DNA of 64,000 bases from Mycobacterium gordonae. GTDB lineage: Bacteria > Actinomycetota > Actinomycetes > Mycobacteriales > Mycobacteriaceae. Positions 45,690 to 54,293 of the stretch are shown here, one piece after another. The DNA is taken from contig NZ_CP070973.1 in assembly GCF_017086405.1 (NCBI RefSeq), forward strand, positions 4,372,739-4,436,738. The letters run 5' to 3'. The number at the start of each line of letters is the position of its first letter. Within the stretch, counting starts at the first letter, position 1. A program made the position numbers and the translations under genes. The notes below the pieces were generated by a model. That model was not told the DNA's origin. It saw only the letters and a list, made by a program, of their open reading frames with translations, and made no database searches.

Positions 45690-46191
45690 AGGCTCGCCAG
45701 TGGCGCCTCCTCAAATGGTATGGAGGTCAGCTCCAGCCCCAACATCACCATCAACGATCAGACGCCGGAGTTGGCCGAGCACTTCGGTTCGATGATCGTG
45801 ATGGACGACCCGCGCCACCAGCGGCTGCGCTCCATTGTCAGCCGGGCGTTCACGCCGACTGGTGGCCCGCATCGAAGCGTCGGTGCGGGATCGCGCACAC
45901 CAACGGACGACCATCAGAAGATATTCCTTTGAATCAATGCGATTCTCGGCTTCGGCGCCCCCGAACTGCCCACCGATTTCGGTGAGTTCCTACGTCAGGT
46001 TCGGCGGCGGCGCGCACCGCTGTCTGAGCGCCAATTTGGCCCGCCGCGAGATCCGGGCGGTGCTCGACGAATTGCGCCGCGAGATGTCCGAGATCGTGGC
46101 GACCGCCGAGCCCGACATCTGCTGTCGCAGCTATTCCAAGAATCAGGGTGCTGCCGGTTACGTGGTAGCGGCACCCGCGTCTAGGTCGTAA
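45690..46191 (+). pseudogene. Cytochrome P450 remnant (CYP124-like)
   Basis: Pieces in different frames read SSSPNITINDQTPELAEHFG, then MIVMDDPRHQRLRSIVSRAFTP, VARIEASVRDRAH, ILGFGAPELPTDFGEFL and finally VRFGGGAHRCLSANLARREI. The last is the heme-thiolate loop with its Cys. The I-helix and ExxR region are absent between ~45965 and 45990, and there are at least two frame changes. Order and wording match CYP124 as I recall it. Non-functional. Confidence 0.75.
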
Positions 46192-46787
46192 ACGAACAGG
46201 ACACGCGGGTAGACCGTCAGCCACTCCGGCGGCTGGGAAATCCTTTGCACAGCAGTCGCTTTCGTGGTCAGCCAAGCCAGCGCCTGACGGTACTCGTCCA
46301 GGCGTGCCGGGCGAAACGGGTAACGGCGGTAGTAGGCGAACGCCTGCACGTGCGCGTGCAGGGCGAGCTTGCCGACCAACCCCCCGGGCATGTCTTCGAA
46401 CACGATGACGCGCCGGCGCGCGACACGGTCGCATTCCGCGGCCAGCCGGACCGGGTCGTGGCTGTGATGCAACACTTCGCTGAGGATCACGTGGTCAAAC
46501 GATTTGTCCGGAAACGGGATTGACGTGCCGTCGAATTCGGCGAAGGTAATGTCGGTCTGCCGGAAGTCTTTGACGTCGACACCGGTGGGGACCGCCCCGT
46601 ACATCGCACGCAAGTAGGCCGACAGATGCCCGGTTCCGCAACCGACGTCGAGCACGCTCTCTCCCGGCCCGACGTAATCGGCGAGGGCTTCAGCCTGCTC
46701 GCGCAACCGCACGGCGGGCTGCATGACATGCTGCGCTTCGGACAGGCGGCGGCGCAACATCTCGGCCAATGATTGGGCGGCAATCAT
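46158..46787 (-). CDS. Class I SAM-dependent methyltransferase
   Basis: 209 aa from the ATG at 46787 (MIAAQSLAEMLRRRL). Motif I VLDVGCGTGHLSAYL, acidic VDVKDF loop, FDHVILSEVLHHSHDP (UbiE-like motif) and RRRVIVFEDMPGG. Substrate unknown. Its 3' end overlaps the P450 remnant on the other strand by 34 bp. Divergent from the TetR gene. Confidence 0.87.
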   Translation of the reverse strand: MIAAQSLAEMLRRRLSEAQHVMQPAVRLREQAEALADYVGPGESVLDVGCGTGHLSAYLRAMYGAVPTGVDVKDFRQTDITFAEFDGTSIPFPDKSFDHVILSEVLHHSHDPVRLAAECDRVARRRVIVFEDMPGGLVGKLALHAHVQAFAYYRRYPFRPARLDEYRQALAWLTTKATAVQRISQPPEWLTVYPRVLFVYDLDAGAATT

Positions 46788-46925
46788 TGACGTAAGAGTA
46801 TCCGGCGGCGCCGGACAATGGCGTTGTTGCTGTCGCCCTTTCGGCCATGCTTGCATGTACCCGGGTATGCGATGTGGCCGCCCAAGCAAACGGCAACGCC
46901 GCGATACGGAGGTCTAGCAGTCACC

Positions 46926-47489
46926 GTGACCGCCCCGCCAGGTTCTTCCACCCGTCAACGCTTGCTGGAGGCCGCGGTCACCTGCATTCGCCGGAAGGGA
47001 TACGCCGCCACGACCGCGCGGGACATCACGGAACTTTCCGGAGCGAACCTGGCCTCGATCGGATATCACTTCGGTAGCAAGGACGCACTACTGGACGAGG
47101 CGTTGATCGAGGCCACCGAACGCTGGCTAAGGCCCCTGGCGCGGCAACGACGCGGCGCGGAGTCGGCGGGCCTGGAATCCGAGTTGTCGAATTTCGTTGA
47201 GTCGCTCCCTGGTAACAGGGCGGTTGTGCTGGCGTTCTTCGAGGCGCTGCCTCGCGTGGAGCGCTCACCGGTGGTGCGGGCACGACTCGCAGAAATCTAT
47301 GAGCAACTGCGCGCGGGGATACTCGATGTCCTACCGCCGGCCTGGCGGGATGACACCGCTTTGGCCAGTGCCATTGTCGCGCTCTACGACGGAATTCTCG
47401 TTCAGTGGCTGGTTGATCCGGACCGGGTCATAGATGCGCCGGCCATGGTCGCCGGCCTGCGCCGCGTTTCAGCCGGTCGAGTCCGATAA
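46926..47489 (+). CDS. TetR-family regulator
   Basis: 187 aa from the GTG at 46926, with GGAGG about 12 nt upstream. HTH: ATTARDITELSGANLASIGYHFGSKDALLDEA. C-terminal domain ends VRARLAEIYEQLRAG ... ILVQWLVDPDRV. Located 46 bp before the amine-oxidase gene, with a near-perfect dyad between them; probably its regulator. Confidence 0.88.
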   Translation: MTAPPGSSTRQRLLEAAVTCIRRKGYAATTARDITELSGANLASIGYHFGSKDALLDEALIEATERWLRPLARQRRGAESAGLESELSNFVESLPGNRAVVLAFFEALPRVERSPVVRARLAEIYEQLRAGILDVLPPAWRDDTALASAIVALYDGILVQWLVDPDRVIDAPAMVAGLRRVSAGRVR

Positions 47490-47520
47490 CGGAATTCGCC
47501 GATTGGCATGCCGAACGTGG

Positions 47521-47538
47521 TATACATACGTATATATG
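47521..47538. promoter_or_regulatory. Dyad TATACATAC/GTATATATG at the amine-oxidase start
   Basis: Inverted repeat centred between 47529 and 47530, 7 of 9 pairs matching, in a strikingly AT-rich tract that overlaps the ATG. Plausible operator for the upstream TetR protein and also a -10-like TATATA. Confidence 0.5.
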
Positions 47539-48885
47539 AAATCGCGGGAACCCGACGTCGCAATCATTGGCGCGGGCGTGGCTGGGCTCTGCGCCGCCAC
47601 CCGACTGGCGGCAGCGGGCCGCGACGTGATGGTTCTCGAGGCTGCCGACCGGATCGGCGGTCGGCTACTCCGTCAGCACGTCGCCGGGGTGGTCGTCGAC
47701 GGCGGTGGTGCGTGGGTCGGCCCACGCCAGCCTCGGATTCTGCAGCTCATCACCGAACTCGGGTTGACCACCGTGCCAACGTTTAACCGAGGTCGGCACT
47801 TGTCTTGGCTTGGTCGACGGGTGCACTCGGCGCGGGGCGCAATGCCGCCGGTGCCTGCGTTGGCGCTCGCCGACGCTGCTGTCGCGATGGCACGTCTGGA
47901 CATCATGGCCAAGCTGCTGCCGCGGCGCGCCCCGCTGCTCGACCGGCTGACCGTCGGTTCCTGGCTGGATCGGCATGTGCGAACCCACGGCGCCCGCACC
48001 TTGATCGAGATCGCCGTCGGAGCCACCACCGGCAGCAGCGTGGACGAGGTTTCACTGCTGGCGTTCGCGACGCATGTCCGAGCTGCCGGCGGCCTGCACC
48101 AACTCACCGGGGTGCGCGGCGCGGGGCAGGACGCCCGGGTAGCCGGTGGAGCCGTAGGCATCTGCGAAAGGTTGGCCGATCGCCTTGGCAGGCAACAGAT
48201 TCAGCTGAGTTCAGTTGTGCGGGCGGTGCAGCCCGACCGTGACCATGTCGTGCTCCGGCTGCGCGGCGATCAAGCGGTGCGGGCCGAGCACGTCGTCGTA
48301 GCCGTCGATCCGGCCAGTTGCGGAAGAATCGACTTCGGGCCTTTGCTGAGCGTTGGCCGTCAACAGCTGCACCGCCGGTTCCGCATGGGTAGCGGCATCA
48401 AATACCACATCGCCTACCCCACGCCATTCTGGCGGCACGCCGGGCTGAGCGGGCAGACCTACGCCGACGAGGGCTTAGCGCGTTTGACCTTCGACGCCAC
48501 ATCCGATTCGGACGGACCGGGGATTCTGGTCGGATTCCTTGGTAGCTTCGCCAGCGATTCACTTCCCGCGGCCGAGCTACTGGACCCGAGTGCGGTCGAG
48601 GAGCGCAGTGCCCACGTCGCTACCGACCTGGCACGGCTCTTCGGGCCCGCGGCAACGAAACCGTTGGCCTACATCGAACAAGACTGGCGCGCTGAGGCTT
48701 TCCTGACCGGATGCGTTCCGGCGCCGGGCCCCGGGGTGCTGTCGGCGGCCGGACCCGAACCGCACGCGCCCAGCGGTAGAGTCCATTGGGCCGGTGCGGA
48801 GACCTCCCCCGTTTGGGAAGGCCATATGGAAGGGGCGGTGCACTCAGCGCACCGCGTCGTCGCCGAGATCATGTCTGCGCCCTGA
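47536..48885 (+). CDS. FAD-dependent amine oxidase (MAO/putrescine-oxidase-like)
   Basis: 449 aa from the ATG at 47536. FAD motif VAIIGAGVAGLCAATRLAAAGRDVMVLEA with GGRL, then VVDGGGAWVGPRQ, and the C-terminal FAD clamp VHWAGAETSPVWEGHMEGA. Typical flavin monoamine-oxidase fold; oxidises amines producing aldehyde and peroxide. Probably regulated by the adjacent TetR protein. Confidence 0.88.
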   Translation: MKSREPDVAIIGAGVAGLCAATRLAAAGRDVMVLEAADRIGGRLLRQHVAGVVVDGGGAWVGPRQPRILQLITELGLTTVPTFNRGRHLSWLGRRVHSARGAMPPVPALALADAAVAMARLDIMAKLLPRRAPLLDRLTVGSWLDRHVRTHGARTLIEIAVGATTGSSVDEVSLLAFATHVRAAGGLHQLTGVRGAGQDARVAGGAVGICERLADRLGRQQIQLSSVVRAVQPDRDHVVLRLRGDQAVRAEHVVVAVDPASCGRIDFGPLLSVGRQQLHRRFRMGSGIKYHIAYPTPFWRHAGLSGQTYADEGLARLTFDATSDSDGPGILVGFLGSFASDSLPAAELLDPSAVEERSAHVATDLARLFGPAATKPLAYIEQDWRAEAFLTGCVPAPGPGVLSAAGPEPHAPSGRVHWAGAETSPVWEGHMEGAVHSAHRVVAEIMSAP

Positions 48886-49004
48886 TCACCGAACCGACGG
48901 ACACGTTCTGGGCTACAGACGCCGCGCGTTCGCCCGGTGTCGCTTTGTAGGGGACCACGAAAAGCCTAGACTCGCACGCTAGCCCGGGTTTCGAGGAGGC
49001 TGTC

Positions 49005-49217
49005 ATGGGGGTCGAGCGCCGTACGATGCCGCGTTCGGCGGCAGTGCTGCCGGGCGGTCTGACCAGCACCGCCCGCCTGCCTCTCCCCGAGCTCAGCCGC
49101 TGCACCGTCGCGGTGTCCGATTGCCCCGTTCCCGAACCCAACCCGAGCACCGTGCCCGGTCAGCCGCAGGGTGCTCTCCGTGAGCCGACCACCATCTCGG
49201 CCCCTGGCCGATCGTGA
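49005..49217 (+). CDS. Possible small protein coupled to the transporter gene
   Basis: 70 aa. AGGAGG at 48994-48999 gives an ideal ribosome-binding site 5 nt from the ATG, and the TGA stop overlaps the GTG of the transporter (GTGA). The sequence (MGVERRTMPRSAAVLPGGLT) is Pro/Ser/Thr rich with no recognisable fold. It may be a short leader ORF that couples translation, or a decayed gene. Confidence 0.4.
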   Translation: MGVERRTMPRSAAVLPGGLTSTARLPLPELSRCTVAVSDCPVPEPNPSTVPGQPQGALREPTTISAPGRS

Positions 49218-50527
49218 CCGCCAAGCGTATTGCGTTCGCGTGCATGGTGGGTACCACCGTCGAGTTCTACGATTTCTACATCTACGGCACCGCCGCCGCG
49301 TTGACGTTTCCGACGGTATTCTTCCCGAACCTCAGCCCCGTACTGGCCACGATCGCCTCGATGGGAACCTTCGCCGCCGCGTTTTTGTCCCGGCCGTTGG
49401 GCGGAGTGGTCTTCGGCCACTTCGGTGACCGCATCGGGCGTAAGGCGACGCTGGTTGCCACGCTGCTGATCATGGGGTTGTCCACCGTGGCAGTGGGTCT
49501 GACGCCCGGTGCGGTGACGATCGGTGTGGCGGCGCCGTTGATCGTGCTGACGCTGCGCCTGCTGCAGGGGTTCGCCGTCGGCGGCGAGTGGGCCGGATCA
49601 GCATTGCTCGCTGCCGAATACGCACCGGTGGACAAGCGCGGTCGATACGGCATATTCACGGCCATCGGCGCCGGGATCGCGATGGTGTTGACCGGCGTCA
49701 CCTTCTTGGTCGTCAATGCCACCGTCGGCGAGACGAGTCCGGCGTTTCTGACCTGGGGGTGGCGAATTCCGTTCCTGCTCAGCGGTTTACTGGTCGCCTT
49801 CGCGCTGTACGTGCGGGTCAGCATCGAGGAGACGCCGGTCTTCGCCGGCCAAGCCGCCAAGACCGGCCGAACCGTGCCGCCGCGGGCTCCGCTCGCCGAA
49901 GTCCTGCGCCAACAACGCCGTAGCGTGGCACTGGCCGCAGGCAGTTTTTTGGCGCTGTATGCGTTCGTGTTCATGGCCGGCACCTATTTGACCGGGTATG
50001 CGCACAGCAGCTTGGGGCTGTCCCGCAACGCGATTCTGTTCGCCGGTTTGCTCGGGGGGCTGGTGTGGATAGCGATGGTGCCGGTGTCGGCCGCTCTGTC
50101 TGACCGGGTCGGGCGTCGACCCGTCATCCTGTCCGGGTGGGCGCTGGCGTTGCCGTGGTCATTCGCCGTCCTGCCGTTGATCGACGCCGACAGAGCGGCG
50201 CTGTTCGCGGTGGCCATCGCCGGCACGTATGGGATCGCTGCCTTCGCTTACGCGCCGATGACATCGTTTGTGCCGGAGCTGTTCACGACATCGCACCGCT
50301 ACACCGGCGCCGGGCTGGCGATTAGTGTATCCGGCATCTTGGGCGGCGCCGTTCCGCCGCTGATCGCCGAACCACTGCATGATCGCTACGGCAGCGGGTC
50401 GATCGGGCTGATGCTGGCCGGGCTGGTGGTGATGAGCTTGTGGTGCACGTACCGGCTGCCGGAAACCCGGGGGACGTCGCTGGAGAGCGCGATCACTACG
50501 GCGATATCACCGTCTCGCGCAACCTAG
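49214..50527 (+). CDS. MFS transporter of the metabolite:H+ symporter (MHS) family
   Basis: 437 aa, 12 predicted membrane helices. Signatures: GTTVEFYDFYIYGTAAAL (TM1), FGHFGDRIGRKATL (loop 2-3 motif), RLLQGFAVGGEWAGSALL (TM4) and DRVGRRPVILSG (loop 8-9). This matches ProP/ShiA-type importers of organic acids, osmolytes or shikimate. GTG start overlapping the upstream small ORF. Substrate unknown. Confidence 0.9.
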   Translation: MTAKRIAFACMVGTTVEFYDFYIYGTAAALTFPTVFFPNLSPVLATIASMGTFAAAFLSRPLGGVVFGHFGDRIGRKATLVATLLIMGLSTVAVGLTPGAVTIGVAAPLIVLTLRLLQGFAVGGEWAGSALLAAEYAPVDKRGRYGIFTAIGAGIAMVLTGVTFLVVNATVGETSPAFLTWGWRIPFLLSGLLVAFALYVRVSIEETPVFAGQAAKTGRTVPPRAPLAEVLRQQRRSVALAAGSFLALYAFVFMAGTYLTGYAHSSLGLSRNAILFAGLLGGLVWIAMVPVSAALSDRVGRRPVILSGWALALPWSFAVLPLIDADRAALFAVAIAGTYGIAAFAYAPMTSFVPELFTTSHRYTGAGLAISVSGILGGAVPPLIAEPLHDRYGSGSIGLMLAGLVVMSLWCTYRLPETRGTSLESAITTAISPSRAT

Positions 50528-51261
50528 GATTCCGAAGCCTCCCGCGCCCGTAGTTGTTCGGCCAGCTGCCGAATCTCGCTACGAAGCTCGTCGATCTGAG
50601 CGGCCGTCGCCACCTGATTGGCCGTGTCGTTCTCGGAAACCCGCTGCACGATCCACGAGGCGAGTGACCCGGTCACCACACCGATCAGCGTGATGCCGCC
50701 CATCATCAGCAGGACCGCAACGACGCGCCCGGTGACGGTGAGCGGATAGAGATTGCCGTAACCGACGGTGGTCACCGTGGTGATGGCCCACCAGACGGCC
50801 TTACCGAAGCTGTTGATGGTGGTGCCGACCTGCTGGCGTTCGGCATCCAGCACCGCCAGCGCGCCGGTGTAGACCAACAGCAAAACCCCGGACACGGTGT
50901 AGATCAGGATCTGGCCGCGCACGGCATGGCCGACGGCCTTTTGCAGCACACCGAGCAGCACGATCAGCCGCACCATCCGCAGCGGTCGCAGGAACGGCAG
51001 CATCACGATCACCAGGTCGAGGATGTGCAGCAAGAACCATTCCCGGCGGTTGTCCGCCAGGGCCAACCGAGCGAAGTAGTCCCCGACGAAAAGGGCCCAG
51101 GCGATCCAGCAGAGCAACCAGAGGATGCGCGCTTCCGTCCCGTGCGGCCGGGCCAGGATCTGCACCGAATACATGATCAGGAAGGCGACGGCGACCAGGG
51201 CGAGCGGCCACTCGGTGCGCTGCCTCCACAACTGTTCCTTGGAGATCGACTGCATGTGCAT
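50524..51261 (-). CDS. Voltage-gated-like potassium channel
   Basis: 245 aa from the ATG at 51261. Six-helix layout: two N-terminal helices, ILDLVIVMLPFLRPLRMVRLIVLL as an S4-like helix with spaced arginines, then the pore WAITTVTTVGYGNLYPLT with the TVGYG selectivity filter. C-terminal coiled coil (IDELRSEIRQLAEQLRAREA). Start overlaps the HAD stop by 1 nt (TGATG). Ends convergent with the transporter gene. Confidence 0.9.
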   Translation of the reverse strand: MHMQSISKEQLWRQRTEWPLALVAVAFLIMYSVQILARPHGTEARILWLLCWIAWALFVGDYFARLALADNRREWFLLHILDLVIVMLPFLRPLRMVRLIVLLGVLQKAVGHAVRGQILIYTVSGVLLLVYTGALAVLDAERQQVGTTINSFGKAVWWAITTVTTVGYGNLYPLTVTGRVVAVLLMMGGITLIGVVTGSLASWIVQRVSENDTANQVATAAQIDELRSEIRQLAEQLRAREASES

Positions 51262-51959
51262 CACCCTACGAGCTGGTCGGCCAGATCGACGAAATCGCAA
51301 GCGTTGACATCGAACTCGTCGGAATAAGCGACATCGGCCACGCCATCGGCGCCGAATTCGAGCGGCCGGGCGACGAAGGCGGTCTGGAAACCAAGTTGGG
51401 CGGCGGCGCGCAGGTCGTACTTGTGGCTGGCCACCATCATGATCTCGCCGGCAGGTAGGCCGAGGTAGGTGGCGGCCATCCGGTAGGCGGCCTGGTGGGG
51501 CTTGAAGACCCCGGCCATCTCCGCGGTGAAGATGGCGTCCCAGGGCAGGTGGGCGCGCTTGGACATGGTGATCACGGTGCTGACGTCGGCGTTCGACAGG
51601 GTCGCCAGGACATATGTGCGGCGCAGCCGGGTCAGCCCCGGCACCACATCCGGCCACGGACGCAGCCGCTGCCAGGCCAGCGCGAGGTCGTCGCGCTCCG
51701 CAGCCGTCAGGTCGGTGAAGCCGGCTTCGGTCAGAACGGCGTCGAGCACGTCCCGGTAGACGGAGTGCACCGAAAGCCATGACCCCTGGCTTGGCCGGGC
51801 TTCCAGGGCCGCGAAGTAGCCTGCCCGCCAACGTCGGACGACCTCCGACCAATCCACCCGGGCGTCGCGGCCGACGCTGATCCGGCGCGCCTCGTCACAC
51901 ACCGTGGAGTGAAAGTCGGTCGCGGTTCCCTGGACATCGAATAACAGCGCCTTGAGCAC
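51261..51959 (-). CDS. HAD-superfamily hydrolase (2-haloacid dehalogenase type II-like)
   Basis: 232 aa from the GTG at 51959. HAD motif I FDVQGT (DxxGT), motif II LATLSNAD, Lys in KPHQAAY, and motif IV VASHKYDLRAAAQLG. The standard DxFGT Phe/Tyr is Gln here. Hydrolyses phosphoesters or C-halogen bonds; substrate unknown. Divergent from the DUF202 gene by 15 bp, co-transcribed with the channel gene. Confidence 0.85.
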   Translation of the reverse strand: MLKALLFDVQGTATDFHSTVCDEARRISVGRDARVDWSEVVRRWRAGYFAALEARPSQGSWLSVHSVYRDVLDAVLTEAGFTDLTAAERDDLALAWQRLRPWPDVVPGLTRLRRTYVLATLSNADVSTVITMSKRAHLPWDAIFTAEMAGVFKPHQAAYRMAATYLGLPAGEIMMVASHKYDLRAAAQLGFQTAFVARPLEFGADGVADVAYSDEFDVNACDFVDLADQLVG

Positions 51960-51974
51960 GCGACCGAATCTACG

Positions 51975-52358
51975 ATGTGCACCGTGGCTACCGATGCTCC
52001 CCCCGAAGACGTCATCGAAGAGCAAGAGCCCGACTACCGTTTCACCCTTGCGAACGAGCGGACGTTCCTGGCCTGGCAGCGCACCGCGTTGGGTTTGCTA
52101 GCTGCTGCGGTCGCCCTGGTACAGCTTGTTCCCGAGTTAGCAGTGCCCGGCGCACGACGACTGCTCGGGATCGGCCTCGCAGCGCTGGCAATCGGCACCA
52201 GCGGCGTCGGGCTGCGCCGCTGGGTCCACGCCGATCGCGCCATGCGGCGCGGGCAGCCGCTGCCCCGCCATCCCTCGCCCGGTTTTCTGGCCGTAGGACT
52301 GATCGTGCTCGGTGTGATCGCGCTCGGATTGGTGATCTTCAAGGCGATCACGGGGTGA
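51975..52358 (+). CDS. DUF202 (YidH-like) membrane protein
   Basis: 127 aa, counterpart of Rv2272. Contains LANERTFLAWQRTALGLLAA, the DUF202 signature, and three membrane helices. ATG at 51975 or GTG at 51984. Stop overlaps the GTG of the next gene (GTGA). Function unknown. Confidence 0.87.
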   Translation: MCTVATDAPPEDVIEEQEPDYRFTLANERTFLAWQRTALGLLAAAVALVQLVPELAVPGARRLLGIGLAALAIGTSGVGLRRWVHADRAMRRGQPLPRHPSPGFLAVGLIVLGVIALGLVIFKAITG

Positions 52359-52675
52359 GCGGGCCCGAGCCCATCGGCGGCGCCGCCGAACGAACGACGC
52401 TGGCCTGGACGAGGACATCGATTGCGTTCGTGGCCAACGGGGTGCTGTTGGCGTTGAAAGACGTGCACGGTGCCGGTCAACGTGTGGGTGCGCTGCTGCC
52501 TGCCGGCGTGGCGTGCGCAGCGGCACTGGCTACCTACGTGATCGCGCTGCGGCGACAGCACACGTTGGCCATGCGTCCACTGCCGCCCCAAATCACCGCC
52601 CGCCGCCAGGTGTACGTGGTCGGTCTCGCGACGTTCGCGCTCATCGCAACGACCGCGATCGCCCAACTGCTATAA
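52355..52675 (+). CDS. DUF202 membrane protein, second copy
   Basis: 106 aa, counterpart of Rv2273. AERTTLAWTRTSIAFVANGVLL is the DUF202 motif, followed by helices at ~40-60 and 82-104. GTG start coupled to the upstream gene. The pair probably forms a heteromeric membrane protein. Confidence 0.85.
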   Translation: MSGPEPIGGAAERTTLAWTRTSIAFVANGVLLALKDVHGAGQRVGALLPAGVACAAALATYVIALRRQHTLAMRPLPPQITARRQVYVVGLATFALIATTAIAQLL

Positions 52676-52684
52676 CGCTTTTCG

Positions 52685-54244
52685 CTACCAGAGATACACG
52701 ACGGCGTCTTTGCCGCCGGTACATCTGATCCACGGGTTGGCGCCGTCGCCGGCGCACTGCATCAAGAAGTTGGCGGGGATCTTCGGATCGCACTCCGCGC
52801 CCGCCACCGTGAAGCAGTCGACGGCTCCCGGCGACGACACCGTGCGCGCGCCGTTGGTGGCGTTGTTGTAGGTGTTCCAGTACGAATGCAGCACGGCGTT
52901 GGCGAAGTAGCAGGAGGTCTGCGGGGAGCCGCGCCCGCCGTGCGAGCCGTACCCGGTCACGTTCATCTGGAAGCCCTGGTCGCAGCTCTGGTGGCTGGCG
53001 CTCTGGTCGGGGCCGGTGACCAGCGGTGGTGCCGCGTTGGTCGGGCGCGACGGAATCGGCTCCGGCGAGTTCGGCGACGTCTCGCCCGAGTACGGCGGGA
53101 TGGTCGGCGGCACAGTTGCCGTCGCACCGGCCGGCGTGTCCTCCCTCTTCGCCAGCAGTCCGACGGCCACGCCGATTCCGCCCAGCACGAGCACAGCACT
53201 GACACCGATCACGACCGGGGCCAGCCGGCGCCCTCGGAGTTTGGCCGGGGCCTCGCTGGGGACCACGGGCTGCGGCCCGGACGGAAAGGTCTGCGGGTAG
53301 ACCTGCTGGACCGTCGGCGGCTGCGGCGCCGGCTGCGTCGGCGGCCGCGGCGGGGGCGGTGGCGTCCAGGACGCCGCACGGGTCGGCGACTCATCGGTCG
53401 GATCGACGGCGGTGCGGACACCACTGCGCAGCGCCCGTTCGGCCGCCCGCCCGAACGCTCCGGCGCTGCCGTACCGGTCGTCCGGCTCCTTGGCCATGCC
53501 TCGCGCGATGACGTCGTCCAGGGCTGCCGGAACCCGCGGGTTGGTCAGGCTGGGTCGCGGTGGCGGTGAGGACAGGTGGGCCGCGACGAAGCCGCCCTGG
53601 GTTTGCGCCGGGAACGGAAGCTGGCCGGTCAGCGCTTCGTACAACACGCACGCCAGGGAGTAGATGTCGGCGGACGGGGTGATGTCCCGGTCGGAGAATC
53701 GTTCCGGCGCCATGTAGGCCCACGAGCCGACTCGCATGTTGGCCGCCGTGAGGCGGGTGTGCTCGCCCATGGTTTCGGCGATTCCGAAGTCGACCAGATA
53801 GGCGAAGTCAGCCGGGGTGACCAGGATGTTCTGCGGCTTGATGTCGCGGTGCACGAGTCCCTCGGCGTGCGCGGCATCCAGCGCGGCGGCGATCTGGGCG
53901 ACGATGGCGACGGCCCGCGCCGGTTCCAGCGGTCCGTTGGCCAGCAGGCTTTCCAGGTCCTTACCGCGGACCAGCCGCATGTCGATGAACAGTGAGCCGT
54001 CGATCTCGCCGAAACCGTGAATCGGGATAACGTGCGGTTCCTGCAGCGTGGCCGCGGCATGCGATTCGCGCTCGAAGCGGGTACGGAACTTACGGTCATT
54101 GGCGAATTGGGTCTTGATGATCTTGAGGGCGACGGTTCGGCCGATCTGGTTGTCGTAGGCCTCGTAGACCTCGCCCATGCCGCCTTTGCCCACCACACCG
54201 GTGATCGTGTACTTGCCGAATGTCGTGCCGACACGCTGATCCAC
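52685..54244 (-). CDS. Membrane Ser/Thr protein kinase with Cys-rich extracellular domain
   Basis: 519 aa. Kinase domain ~11-275: GKGGMGEVYEA, ALKIIK, HRDIKPQN, DFGIAE, APERF. A Pro-rich juxtamembrane stretch, one membrane helix (LAPVVIGVSAVLVLGGIGVAVGLL, ~345-368) and a ~140-residue extracellular domain with six cysteines (SCDQGFQ ... QTSCYF ... DCF ... ECD ... QCAG ... RCTGG) follow. The DFG-following loop has few Thr, but TRLTAANM may be the activation segment. Last gene of an amidase-lactamase-kinase row on the minus strand. Not equated with a named Pkn. Confidence 0.9.
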   Translation of the reverse strand: MDQRVGTTFGKYTITGVVGKGGMGEVYEAYDNQIGRTVALKIIKTQFANDRKFRTRFERESHAAATLQEPHVIPIHGFGEIDGSLFIDMRLVRGKDLESLLANGPLEPARAVAIVAQIAAALDAAHAEGLVHRDIKPQNILVTPADFAYLVDFGIAETMGEHTRLTAANMRVGSWAYMAPERFSDRDITPSADIYSLACVLYEALTGQLPFPAQTQGGFVAAHLSSPPPRPSLTNPRVPAALDDVIARGMAKEPDDRYGSAGAFGRAAERALRSGVRTAVDPTDESPTRAASWTPPPPPRPPTQPAPQPPTVQQVYPQTFPSGPQPVVPSEAPAKLRGRRLAPVVIGVSAVLVLGGIGVAVGLLAKREDTPAGATATVPPTIPPYSGETSPNSPEPIPSRPTNAAPPLVTGPDQSASHQSCDQGFQMNVTGYGSHGGRGSPQTSCYFANAVLHSYWNTYNNATNGARTVSSPGAVDCFTVAGAECDPKIPANFLMQCAGDGANPWIRCTGGKDAVVYLW

Positions 54245-54293
54245 CGCTAACGCCCTCCTCCGTAGGGATTATGCGGCACGTTGCCAGGATGTC

